Below are positions 53,401 through 60,961 of a stretch of 64,000 nucleotides of DNA, piece by piece; the stretch's first letter is position 1; every line of letters begins with the position of its first letter. Origin of the DNA: Neobacillus sp. WH10 (GTDB lineage Bacteria; Bacillota; Bacilli; Bacillales; Cytobacillaceae); assembly GCF_030123405.1 (NCBI RefSeq), contig NZ_CP126110.1, positions 4,898,001 through 4,962,000 of the forward strand. The letters are read 5' to 3'. The notes under the pieces are model-generated. The model did no database searches. It was given only the letters and a program-made list of their open reading frames with translations, and was not told where the DNA came from. The position numbers and the translations under genes were made by a program.

Positions 53401-54755
53401 TTATCCGTACCGGCCGCAGCACCCATGACGCTATTCCAAGTAGTAAAACTTCCATCCGCATTGAGCTGTTTGTCTTCTGCCAACTTATTGAAATCTTTGC
53501 CTGAGTAATACCTCACTTGCATCGTGTTATTTACTACATCGGTGTCTGATGCAGGAAATTCTGATCCAAAGTACATACCATTTGCATAAATTGGCTGCCC
53601 CAAAACTAATTCATATTTTCCAATCCACATGGAGGAAATATCCTTTAGCGGCGGATGATGGAATAGTCCTTCTACGGTTTTGGGCAGTGCGAATTGATCC
53701 ACATCAATGTAATCGAAGGCGACGTCTTTATTGGAAGAGGAAATTTCAAGATTACTTCTTAAATAAGGAGCATTGTCCTCCACAAATACGTTGTACTTAA
53801 TGGTCCATACCGAGTTATACTTTTCATACTCTTCAAACACGTATTGAATGCGTTTCCCCGTTTTATAAACTTCTTCATTTACTTGTTTAATCGTTAAGTC
53901 ACTTGCTTTAATCATTCTTTCATTAGTGTCTCCGGGAGCGTTGTTGTCTTGTGGAGTGGTATCCTCAAACAGGTAAATTTCAGCACCAGTAAATGAAATA
54001 TCATTTGTAAGTGCACCACTTAATTGAACAATCTTTACGTATCTTGCTGTTTTCGCCTCTGATAAATTTCCATAGACCATATCTCCCACATTGTAGAGAT
54101 TATCTACTTTGTGCAGGTTAAAGTCTTTGGACGAAAATTCTCCCATGCCTGCATCTGTCCAATTTTTCCCGTCGCTGCTAACCTTAATTTCATATTTTCC
54201 TATTGTTCCATTGATCCCATATGCCTGATCTTGGAATCCTGGTCTTTTTTGATAGCCAAACGATCCAACTGTTTTTTCTTCCTTTAAGTCAATCACTACT
54301 TCATATGGCCATGCCTTGTTTCCATCCGAAAAGTCTACATAAGTGTTGTTATTACTATCTAGCATTTTTGCGCCATCTTTGGCTTTTCCAATAGAATCGT
54401 AGACAGTTGCCGTCCAATTTGTTCGGTCGAGCTGAATTTTCGGTTTGTGTACATCTGGTTCTTCAGGTGGTTGATTCTCAGGGACCAAATGAATGGCAAA
54501 ATCCTCCGAACTTTCTCCAGGAACTAAGTCCTTACCAATTCTTTTGTTAGAGACTATTTTTGTCTTCAACTTGGAATCTGATATATCAATAACTTTTTCG
54601 ATGGAATCATTTCCAATTACCACTTTGTCCTTCGCTATGTTTACAAAGCTCGACCCGGCCGCAGAAACTTTTGTTGAACTTGAATTACTACCGATTGGGA
54701 GTATAACGTTAACCATAAGTGCAGTAGATAAGAACATCGACAGCATCTTCTTCAT
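50442..54755 (-). CDS. Secreted GH36-like alpha-galactosidase / alpha-N-acetylgalactosaminidase
   Basis: 1437 residues from ATG 54755 (GGAGGGG upstream); signal peptide MLSMFLSTALMVNVILPIG. Modules with rough positions: discoidin/CBM32-type domain 105-265, GH36/GH27-type catalytic region 325-860, laminin-G-like domain about 1020-1190, second CBM32-type domain 1205-1355, short helical tail. Catalytic signs: VVDDGWNAYET, GLWLGPQGGYN and nucleophile Asp in EYWKLDGFAV (about residue 630). Related clostridial GH36 enzymes remove blood-group A GalNAc or alpha-Gal. The frame originally continued into cell-wall-binding repeats, now cut off by stop codons. Confidence 0.85.
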   Translation of the reverse strand: MKKMLSMFLSTALMVNVILPIGSNSSSTKVSAAGSSFVNIAKDKVVIGNDSIEKVIDISDSKLKTKIVSNKRIGKDLVPGESSEDFAIHLVPENQPPEEPDVHKPKIQLDRTNWTATVYDSIGKAKDGAKMLDSNNNTYVDFSDGNKAWPYEVVIDLKEEKTVGSFGYQKRPGFQDQAYGINGTIGKYEIKVSSDGKNWTDAGMGEFSSKDFNLHKVDNLYNVGDMVYGNLSEAKTARYVKIVQLSGALTNDISFTGAEIYLFEDTTPQDNNAPGDTNERMIKASDLTIKQVNEEVYKTGKRIQYVFEEYEKYNSVWTIKYNVFVEDNAPYLRSNLEISSSNKDVAFDYIDVDQFALPKTVEGLFHHPPLKDISSMWIGKYELVLGQPIYANGMYFGSEFPASDTDVVNNTMQVRYYSGKDFNKLAEDKQLNADGSFTTWNSVMGAAAGTDKDVVQTDFFAYINDIATKTEFRKQYNSWYDNMMDITDESISNSFYGTEKELSKNGVAPLDSYVVDDGWNAYETVNSAGQETKSPYDNKTGFWEFNNKFPNELYPASDMAKKFGSTFGLWLGPQGGYNYFGGFAEFLEKNGTGHVTNDYWKSVDVGSKTYVNNLTKLFLDYQNRFDIEYWKLDGFAVRPSADQDNQHMVGGDHNMYYTSDLWETWIDTFKAMRQEREEKGRGLFLNLTCYVNPSPWLLQWANTIWIQDSGDNGFLSNYGGTQAEQMMSYRDNVYFNIFKKNDLQFPLKNVYNHDPIYGVSAGIKFTDDDFRNYLMINATRGTAFWELYFSPSMMNDAKWRITADVLEWAESHSKTLEKAKLFGKRPDQGGVYGYSAWNSGEGIVSFRNASNKEQSYTLTLDNTVGVPTDLDNAKMVQILPRADETKVENMSYGDTLTVTLAPHESRIYQFSSKDQAPAKVISVKNTKENTVKVKFDQRIQNPIITVNGKPADATILEDYRSVELTTSAKIGKENKVDINVENIWGTPTAAKKDFQGYANGYAAKLLEKTDVENGESLETFHFEKANIDLYSINHKEYKFKKQIPLVGTDDFSISFTFRSSGNNQVILNQEGAYSIAIDENGYLNFTVGDDVVHSKAAVTTVVEKPSGTFGTTEFKPTTTNETVKGKVNDGNLHDVKAVREANGIIKLYLDGELLSSKYVKDRFSLPKGKITLGSKKTNLQIAGVEIKNEAVAYDQAKKSYEDLNLKSGYKELDRTGYKVYADSEEQQAGANEGPAANVLDGKTSTWWHTQYNGAMPVAPHWLTIEMPEVKPVDAYEYVSRNGNGNVKKYELQVSNTNEVGSWKTVKYGEMENGGSTLIEFDEPVDAKFYRLYITETYGNPANTFASAAEIKLHKYNEGAADFSKLAAAYEEMTLIDNKPYSKKSLDSSGFNALKDKVVNVYKNPNSVQPEIDEAISDFTQNFAAILSRLEQGINKKP

Positions 54756-54807
54756 ATATACTAAATTCCCCTCCAATCAAAAGTTAGGTTGAATATAATA
54801 AAGGTCG

Positions 54808-54839
54808 GGTGCTAGGGTTAACGGGTCAACCATAGCACC
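54808..54839. promoter_or_regulatory. Hairpin with GGGTCAACC motif between GH31 and GH36 genes
   Basis: Arms GGTGCTAGGGTT and AACCATAGCACC pair with one mismatch. Weakly T-rich flank on the minus strand. The element contains GGGTCAACC, the core of the GntR-2 operator, so it could be a partial terminator, an operator, or both. Confidence 0.45.
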
Positions 54840-54859
54840 ACTACGGTAATAAGGGACAT

Positions 54860-57800
54860 TTATTTTTCTACATAAGCAGGATTTTTTGCAAAAAATTCAA
54901 CCTCTGCAACAGATAACATGAGTGGCCCACTATGCGATTCCTCAAAGTTAATCGATAACTTTGTAAATTTAGTTCCAGTAGGTATTGCAGCTTCAGCAAG
55001 GTCGAAAATGACCGATTTATCGTCAAATTGAACAGTTTTTGCGCCTAAATCATATTCCTTTCCTGCTTCAGTATAGGCTTTGGCACTTAGCTTTTTAATT
55101 TTGCCATTCATATATTGCGGGCGATTATAAACAATAAATTTAGTCAATTCTTGTGGTTTAGTAAAGTTAAAATCAACGGGTAACGGTAGTGAAATTCCTT
55201 CATTTCCAGTGAGACTCCATTTCATTTCCGCCAATGAGCTTTCACTTATCACACCGTCAATCAGCTTAGCAAAAGCTTCTGCACCGCCTTGCATCTTTGC
55301 TCCATCACCAGTAACCGCCATATCTTTATTCGATAACTGCAGTTCCTTAGGCTCTTGTGGTTGTTCAACATCTCCCGGTTCCTGGCCTGGATTTAAAACT
55401 TCTCCTATTTTATCAATGGTGTCAAAGGCTGTATTAATCAGTAATGATCTTGTTATCGGCATATCAAAATCAATATCTTTCTTAGCCTTTAACTTAATCG
55501 TGGCTAAAGTCTTCGTACCTTCTAATGTATCTTGTGTTCCCTTGTTAGAAAATGCTGCCATAATTCGTTGTTCAGCTTTTCCAATACCCGCAAGTAAAGA
55601 GTAATTTAACATATTGGCGGTTTCATTGGCAGGCGAAACAATATTTCCACCACAAGTCCCATCAGGTTTACACTCTTTTACTACTTCATATTTGTTCGGA
55701 TCTAGCTTTAGCTCTAAGTTGAATGCATTGATATCCTTTAATCCTGCCCCTATTATTTCTACTGAAAATTCCTCTCCTGCTTTTAACTGCTGCTTACTAG
55801 GTCTAATATCCAATAATCCGGCAACAGGTCTGCCTGTTGGCTGAAGAGTCCGTTGCCCCAATTGTGATGCTACATACATTAAATCGTAGGCATCAATGAC
55901 ACCATTGAAATTAATATCCACCTTTGATACCTGTCCCCAAGCTGTATCTGTTTGATCAACACCCATATAGCTTGCAAAGAAGAGCAGGTCATCTTCATCA
56001 ATTACGCCATTTGGTATATTTTCACCAACAACCGTTCCTGCAGTTTTATCCTTTTTGTATGGTCTGAATTCCATTGCACTTCCAAAGCCGCCTACAGAGT
56101 TTGTAATGGTCAACTTAATATACCTTGCAGTAATATTTTCCTGAAAATTAATGACTTTCGTTTCGGCATTTCTCTCAAATGTTCCATCAGTGATGACATT
56201 TTTATAAGTTTTTCCATCTAGACTTACGTCTAAATTGTATTTTAATATAGTACCATTCCCTGCATTTGGTCTTGGAATATACTCAAGCTTATCTAATTCA
56301 TAAGCTAACTTCATATCAATCTCAAAAGTATGTGGTAGTTTATTACCCTCCTCTCCCCATTTAGTATGCCACATTGTTCCATCCTTTCCATCGACAGCTA
56401 GAGATGCTTCTTCCCCTGGCTGTTCACTATTTGCTGTTGCCGTCATATCCTTAGGGACATTTCTGTATCGGTCAAGCTTCGTTCTTATTTTGATCTCATC
56501 ACTCCAGCCTGATGAGCCTTTTGTATTCGTTGCTCTTATTCTATAAGAATACTCTGTATCTGATACTAATCCTGAATGAAGGTAGAATGGTGCTTGCTCA
56601 CTATCACTAGACTTAAACACATTTGTATGAACAATACCATTAATCATTAAATCATAGGTTACATTCGAACCATCAACCTTGTTCCAATCTAATTTAATAT
56701 CACGATCTGTTATGTTTGCCTCATCAGCTTTAAGCTCTGATGGAATGGTTGGTACTTCTTTATCAACTACATCCTTCTTTTGAGTATTATCGAAGCCATC
56801 AACTGTAAATGTTATTTTATTCTTCGTAATATCTGTTTTCCCCACCTTAATATATAGCTTTGGTGATGTAATAATGTCAGTCTGTTCAAATGGTGAGCCT
56901 TTTGTAGAATATTTGTTTAAGTTTGGCTGTTCATTATAGAAGTACACGTTTTCTGAGTTTTTATATTCCTCTTCATTCGTAACTTGTCTTAATGGAACAA
57001 CTTTATTTCCAACCTTAACCGTTATATCCTTTGGATTTACACGTGTATTAACAATCACTTCTGTGCCCCTGTCTTTAACCATACCTTTATAGCCCTTTCC
57101 TTTTGCGGTATCAACGGTTATAACAGCTTTTTCCTTGTTTACCTTTGAAGTGACCTTCGTTCTTGTATTTTTCTTTTCCTTATACTCAACAGTTTTACCA
57201 TCGTCTTCATATAGAGTAAACTCTGATTTTCCCGATGGATAAACATCAAATATTCTATTTTCCGAACCATTTAATTCATTAATAGAATTGTTTTCTGGTG
57301 CCATTGGAATAATTGCACCAGCCTTAACAAATACAGGAGTCTTCCATAGTGGAGCATTAAAATTATGAAGAACCGAACCTCCCTGATATTGCTCACCTGT
57401 AAAATAATCGATCCAAACTTGATCTTTATCTGGAAGATAAATATCATTCCTTACTTCAGCAGCATTAGAGTTTCCATCATATATTGGTGCCACTAATAGG
57501 TTTGGCCCCCACATATATTGATACTGTGTATCAGTCCCGTAAGCATAAGGATCATTAGGATATTCTAACATCATCCCTCTAACCATTGGCATGGATTTTT
57601 CTGTTGATTCCTCAGCAATCGTGTAGATATAAGGCATCATTTGTGACTTTAATTTTAAATACATTCTATTAATCGATGCGTAAGGTTCACCATAATTCCA
57701 AGGATTTTTAGACTTACTATAATCAGTACCTCCCGATGCCCAGCCGTCCATATCGATTTGGATAGGAGTGAATGCCTTCCATTGGAAATCACGTGTCTGT

Positions 57801-59293
57801 ACTTTTGGATCTCCGCCAAATATACCATCCATATCTGAGCCTACGTTTGGATTTCCTGATAAGCCTGCGCCAATGTAAGTAGGGATATGCATTCTTATGT
57901 ACTCCCAATTACCGCCATATTGGTCGCCTGACCATAATGCAGCATAACGCTGAGTACCAGCCCATCCATCTAGCGAAATAACAAACGGGCGTGCACCACC
58001 TGAATTATCTTCTTTTTGAATTCCTTCTGCTGCTTGGCGTGTTGCATTTAAGGCCATAGAATATCCATGCCCAACCCAAGCAACATCAGTCTTTATTGCT
58101 CTAACACCAGCTTTAACTTCCCCGTCAAGGTCTCTTCGTAAAGGGCTATCAACGGGTAGACTAGGGTCTGGATAGAGATTGCTTTGTGTCCATAAGCCTA
58201 CCTCTACTTTTTGATCATTTGCTTTATCAACAAATTGCTCTAAATTACCTAGTCCGCCATACCCGCATCCATAGCCGTCATTTGGTAAGAACCATCCTAA
58301 AGGCATATCGTTATCTACATATTGATTTATTGTATTTAATCCATTAGTTAAAAGTGTTCGTTGGTCCTTATGACCATTATGAGTTCCATTAAAACAGTCA
58401 GCATGCCCTAAATAGAAACCGTATTTTGGCATAAGGGCCGCTTTACCAGTTAATTCTGTATATTCGTTAATGATTTTTGGAATTGAATTATCTACAAAAT
58501 AATAAGCGTCAAATCTGTCTTCATTGTGAGTAAACGTAGCTGTTTTTGTAAAATCATAAGCTCCAGGCTTAAAGGTATTCCGCATGACTCCGTAGCCTTC
58601 AGTGCTTAAATAGAAAGGGACTGGGCTTGATGCAGCTCCTGCATCCCAACCTCCCCCGATTGCAATTTTTATGGAATTATTCTTATGGGCATAAAACCCA
58701 TTTTGTTGACCTCCACCATAAAAATATTCGTTTTCTTTTGTATCAAGGGTTTGAACTGTACTTCCGTTTGAATGTTTTAGCGGTTCACTTTCACTCCAAA
58801 GAATCTTTGATCTTTTTTTATCGTACAGGCTCATCTTCGAAGTAGCTTTATCTACTCTTAATTCTAAAGCATCAGTAGATATTTTATAGACATTGGTATC
58901 GCTTTCATCGACCTGAATGTCAATTGCTCCATATTGATTTTTGTAATCGCTAACATTTTTGTCGATGATTTTTGTCTCATGCTCAGGTTTGTCGGGAGTT
59001 GGATATTCTTCAAAAATACCCTTTGGGTCCAAATGCAGTCGAAAAACATTATTTTTTAGGAAGTTAATTTTTATTTTTTCTCCTGTTTCTAAGTCAAAGT
59101 ACACGTTATTACTTTCTTTTGTAATCTTAGTTACTTTTCCTATAGTCTTATAGGTTTGATTAGTAGAAACATTATTAATTGAGTTCTCCTTTTCAGTTGC
59201 AGCAGCAGATGTTGTTGGAAGCATAGAAAACAACATACCCACAGATAAGCACACGCTTACCAGCTTTTTTAATCTAGCTTGACGTCTTAGCAT
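54860..59293 (-). CDS. Secreted GH31 alpha-N-acetylgalactosaminidase candidate with CBM, dockerin and cohesin-like modules
   Basis: 1477 residues with a signal peptide (KLVSVCLSVGMLFSMLPTTS). GH31 barrel about 290-650 with nucleophile Asp in GVRAIKTDVAWVGHG and likely acid Asp in VGSDMDGIFGG. The AIKTDVAW and GHADCFNG segments resemble the GH31 subfamily (31_18) that removes alpha-GalNAc from mucin-type glycans; this is from memory. Then FN3 (about 845-938), CBM32-type (940-1085), dockerin (about 1090-1150, GVIDEDDLLFFASYMG and DINFNGVIDAYDLMYVASQL), cohesin-like domain (about 1155-1300) and a C-terminal discoidin-like domain. Two GntR-type operators lie upstream. Confidence 0.88.
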   Translation of the reverse strand: MLRRQARLKKLVSVCLSVGMLFSMLPTTSAAATEKENSINNVSTNQTYKTIGKVTKITKESNNVYFDLETGEKIKINFLKNNVFRLHLDPKGIFEEYPTPDKPEHETKIIDKNVSDYKNQYGAIDIQVDESDTNVYKISTDALELRVDKATSKMSLYDKKRSKILWSESEPLKHSNGSTVQTLDTKENEYFYGGGQQNGFYAHKNNSIKIAIGGGWDAGAASSPVPFYLSTEGYGVMRNTFKPGAYDFTKTATFTHNEDRFDAYYFVDNSIPKIINEYTELTGKAALMPKYGFYLGHADCFNGTHNGHKDQRTLLTNGLNTINQYVDNDMPLGWFLPNDGYGCGYGGLGNLEQFVDKANDQKVEVGLWTQSNLYPDPSLPVDSPLRRDLDGEVKAGVRAIKTDVAWVGHGYSMALNATRQAAEGIQKEDNSGGARPFVISLDGWAGTQRYAALWSGDQYGGNWEYIRMHIPTYIGAGLSGNPNVGSDMDGIFGGDPKVQTRDFQWKAFTPIQIDMDGWASGGTDYSKSKNPWNYGEPYASINRMYLKLKSQMMPYIYTIAEESTEKSMPMVRGMMLEYPNDPYAYGTDTQYQYMWGPNLLVAPIYDGNSNAAEVRNDIYLPDKDQVWIDYFTGEQYQGGSVLHNFNAPLWKTPVFVKAGAIIPMAPENNSINELNGSENRIFDVYPSGKSEFTLYEDDGKTVEYKEKKNTRTKVTSKVNKEKAVITVDTAKGKGYKGMVKDRGTEVIVNTRVNPKDITVKVGNKVVPLRQVTNEEEYKNSENVYFYNEQPNLNKYSTKGSPFEQTDIITSPKLYIKVGKTDITKNKITFTVDGFDNTQKKDVVDKEVPTIPSELKADEANITDRDIKLDWNKVDGSNVTYDLMINGIVHTNVFKSSDSEQAPFYLHSGLVSDTEYSYRIRATNTKGSSGWSDEIKIRTKLDRYRNVPKDMTATANSEQPGEEASLAVDGKDGTMWHTKWGEEGNKLPHTFEIDMKLAYELDKLEYIPRPNAGNGTILKYNLDVSLDGKTYKNVITDGTFERNAETKVINFQENITARYIKLTITNSVGGFGSAMEFRPYKKDKTAGTVVGENIPNGVIDEDDLLFFASYMGVDQTDTAWGQVSKVDINFNGVIDAYDLMYVASQLGQRTLQPTGRPVAGLLDIRPSKQQLKAGEEFSVEIIGAGLKDINAFNLELKLDPNKYEVVKECKPDGTCGGNIVSPANETANMLNYSLLAGIGKAEQRIMAAFSNKGTQDTLEGTKTLATIKLKAKKDIDFDMPITRSLLINTAFDTIDKIGEVLNPGQEPGDVEQPQEPKELQLSNKDMAVTGDGAKMQGGAEAFAKLIDGVISESSLAEMKWSLTGNEGISLPLPVDFNFTKPQELTKFIVYNRPQYMNGKIKKLSAKAYTEAGKEYDLGAKTVQFDDKSVIFDLAEAAIPTGTKFTKLSINFEESHSGPLMLSVAEVEFFAKNPAYVEK

Positions 59294-59656
59294 ATTCTAC
59301 CTCCGAATGTCATAATGGTTTACCGAAAATGAATTCCGATTGTCTTTAACTCTTCGTATGGATAATTGCTAATACAATACCTAGTGAATCCAATTAGAAG
59401 AATAGAAAGACAGTCCCCTTAAAAACTCAAAAACTTGCAATTTGTCCTTTATGGATACTTTATCTCCACCACCCCTTCTATATTTTTTTATATATTTATA
59501 TATCTAAATATATAAGCGTAATTAAGTAAGACCTTTATAGAGCCTTTTTTGTGGTTTTTGTATGTTAAAAATGAAATTTGGTATACTAGCAGATCACGTA
59601 AAATCTATGTTGAAATGGAATTTGCGGTTGAGAAATGATCGTTGATGAATGATGAG

Positions 59657-59676
59657 TGGTTATGTTGTCATTACCA
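59657..59676. promoter_or_regulatory. GntR-1-type operator upstream of the GH31 gene
   Basis: TGGTTATG-TTGT-CATTACCA, the same layout as 43109-43128 (8-bp arms, 4-bp centre; right arm identical). It lies about 95 bp downstream of the predicted GH31 promoter, in the transcribed leader, so it may act as a roadblock or serve a second promoter. Confidence 0.55.
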
Positions 59677-59769
59677 GTTTAGCGTTTCGTTGCCCCATTT
59701 ATTTCTACTATTAGATACATCCCCGCTTCCCTTTCAGTCTTAATTTAAGCAATTTTCTTACAGAATCAA

Positions 59770-59805
59770 TATATAATGAATTGAGTTGATGGGTCAACCC
59801 AATTA
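59770..59805 (-). promoter_or_regulatory. GH31/GH36 promoter with GntR-2 operator
   Basis: Minus strand -35 TTGACC (59797-59792), 16-bp spacer, -10 TATATA (59775-59770). Operator TTGATGGGTCAACCCAATTA (59786-59805) covers the -35, as at 39387 and 60782. The 480-bp leader between here and the GH31 start contains an AT-rich run and the 59657 site; I see no open frame in it. Confidence 0.7.
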
Positions 59806-59878
59806 CATAAATATCCTACAAAAGTAATAATTCCCTTTCGGTTAGAGAAAATAATTATATAAATATCCTACAAAAGTA
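59805..59878. repeat. 52-bp spaced direct repeat
   Basis: ATAAATATCCTACAAAAGTAA occurs twice (near 59806 and 59858; 20 identical bases each, shown here in part), with related sequence after each copy. It lies upstream of the GH31 promoter and looks like a small tandem duplication. Confidence 0.7.
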
Positions 59879-59912
59879 ACGCTTTTCAATCAGCTTGAGA
59901 AAAAACTTAGAT

Positions 59913-59936
59913 AAAAAAAAAGAACCGTTTAGGTTC
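59913..59936 (-). terminator. Terminator of the GntR-2 gene
   Basis: Minus strand GAACC-TAAAC-GGTTC followed by nine T, 55 bp after the stop codon. Confidence 0.75.
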
Positions 59937-59990
59937 GTTTTATGTTAGAACATTTCGAGTCTGATCCTTTTGAATGACTCTAGAAAGAGT

Positions 59991-60722
59991 TTATGTTAGT
60001 TCTGTGTAAAAGCGACAGCGATCGCCTCGGACAATGGATCTGCAAAATTCAACAGGCACACCATTGACATCATAGGCTGTTCGTTCAAGCAACAGTGCCG
60101 GAAGACCTTCTTCCGTTTGTAAATATTCACTTTCTTCAGAACGTATGAGGACTGGTTCAAACGCCTCTTTTGCTCTAGTTACTATGATATTAAATTCTTG
60201 TGTAAATAAATCATATAATGATATTTCGCCAACCTTTTTAAGCTGTTCTATATTTGAAATCATGTTTTTCGGAATAAAAGACGATTCCAAAATATAAGGC
60301 TCATTGTTGGCACAACGTAGGCGTTTCATTTCAATGACATTCTCGTCTTCTCCAAGCTGCAACGCTTCCCGGATTTTTGCAGTTGGTTTCACTTCCTCTA
60401 TTTTTAGAATAACATCTTTGGGGTTCAATCCCTTTTCTTTTAATACTTTGCTAAAGCTGTAAAACCCCATCAATGACTGCTGCAATTTTGGTTTTGCCAC
60501 AAAGGTACCTTTTCCTTGAATTCGATAAAGGATCCCTTCCTGAACTAGCTCCTCAATTGCCTTTTTAGCCGTGTTCCGGCTCACACCGAATTGATCCATC
60601 AATTGATTTTCCGATGGGATTTTATCACCAGGTGTCCAATTTCCCTTTTCAATAGAATCCTTAAGCCTTTCCATTAATTGGTGATAAAGTGGAATTATAC
60701 TTTCAGGCTGTAGTGGTTTCAT
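59991..60722 (-). CDS. GntR/UTRA-family regulator GntR-2
   Basis: 243 residues. N-terminal winged helix: ESIIPLYHQLMERLKDSIEK, IPSENQLMDQFGVSRNTAKK and the wing YRIQGKGTFVAKP. UTRA effector domain from about 95 to the end. A paralogue of GntR-1 with the same architecture. A palindromic operator overlaps its own -35 (60782-60801), so it is autoregulated. The same operator lies at the promoters of agaS2 and GH31. It is divergent from the cupin-AraC gene. The likely effector is a phosphorylated amino sugar. Confidence 0.92.
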   Translation of the reverse strand: MKPLQPESIIPLYHQLMERLKDSIEKGNWTPGDKIPSENQLMDQFGVSRNTAKKAIEELVQEGILYRIQGKGTFVAKPKLQQSLMGFYSFSKVLKEKGLNPKDVILKIEEVKPTAKIREALQLGEDENVIEMKRLRCANNEPYILESSFIPKNMISNIEQLKKVGEISLYDLFTQEFNIIVTRAKEAFEPVLIRSEESEYLQTEEGLPALLLERTAYDVNGVPVEFCRSIVRGDRCRFYTELT

Positions 60723-60765
60723 TTAATAAGCCTACCTTTCAAGCATACTTACATTCTTTTAACAA

Positions 60766-60801
60766 ATTATATCACCGCCAATTGTAGTGTCAACCCAACA
60801 A
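60766..60801 (-). promoter_or_regulatory. GntR-2 promoter with autogenous operator
   Basis: Minus strand -35 TTGACA (60793-60788), 16-bp spacer, -10 TATAAT (60771-60766). Operator TTGTAGTGTCAACCCAACAA (60782-60801) spans the -35. Best conserved of the three sites in inverted symmetry (TTGT...ACAA ends). Confidence 0.78.
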
Positions 60802-60803
60802 GT

Positions 60804-60830
60804 AAGCAGTAGGGACGGTTCTTGTGCTTC
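60804..60830. repeat. Short dispersed repeat (GGGACGGTTCT type)
   Basis: AAGCAGTAGGGACGGTTCTT followed by GTGCTTC, in the divergent promoter region between GntR-2 and the araC-type gene. Confidence 0.55.
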
Positions 60831-60961
60831 CGATGGAAGCGCAACAAACGCTTTCACAATAAACATCTTGTTCAGTTTTTAGATATCTTGTTTTTCATTG
60901 TAATAAATCACTAAAAATCCTATAATTCAGGTAATAGATTGCTAATGAAGGAGGGAATCAT

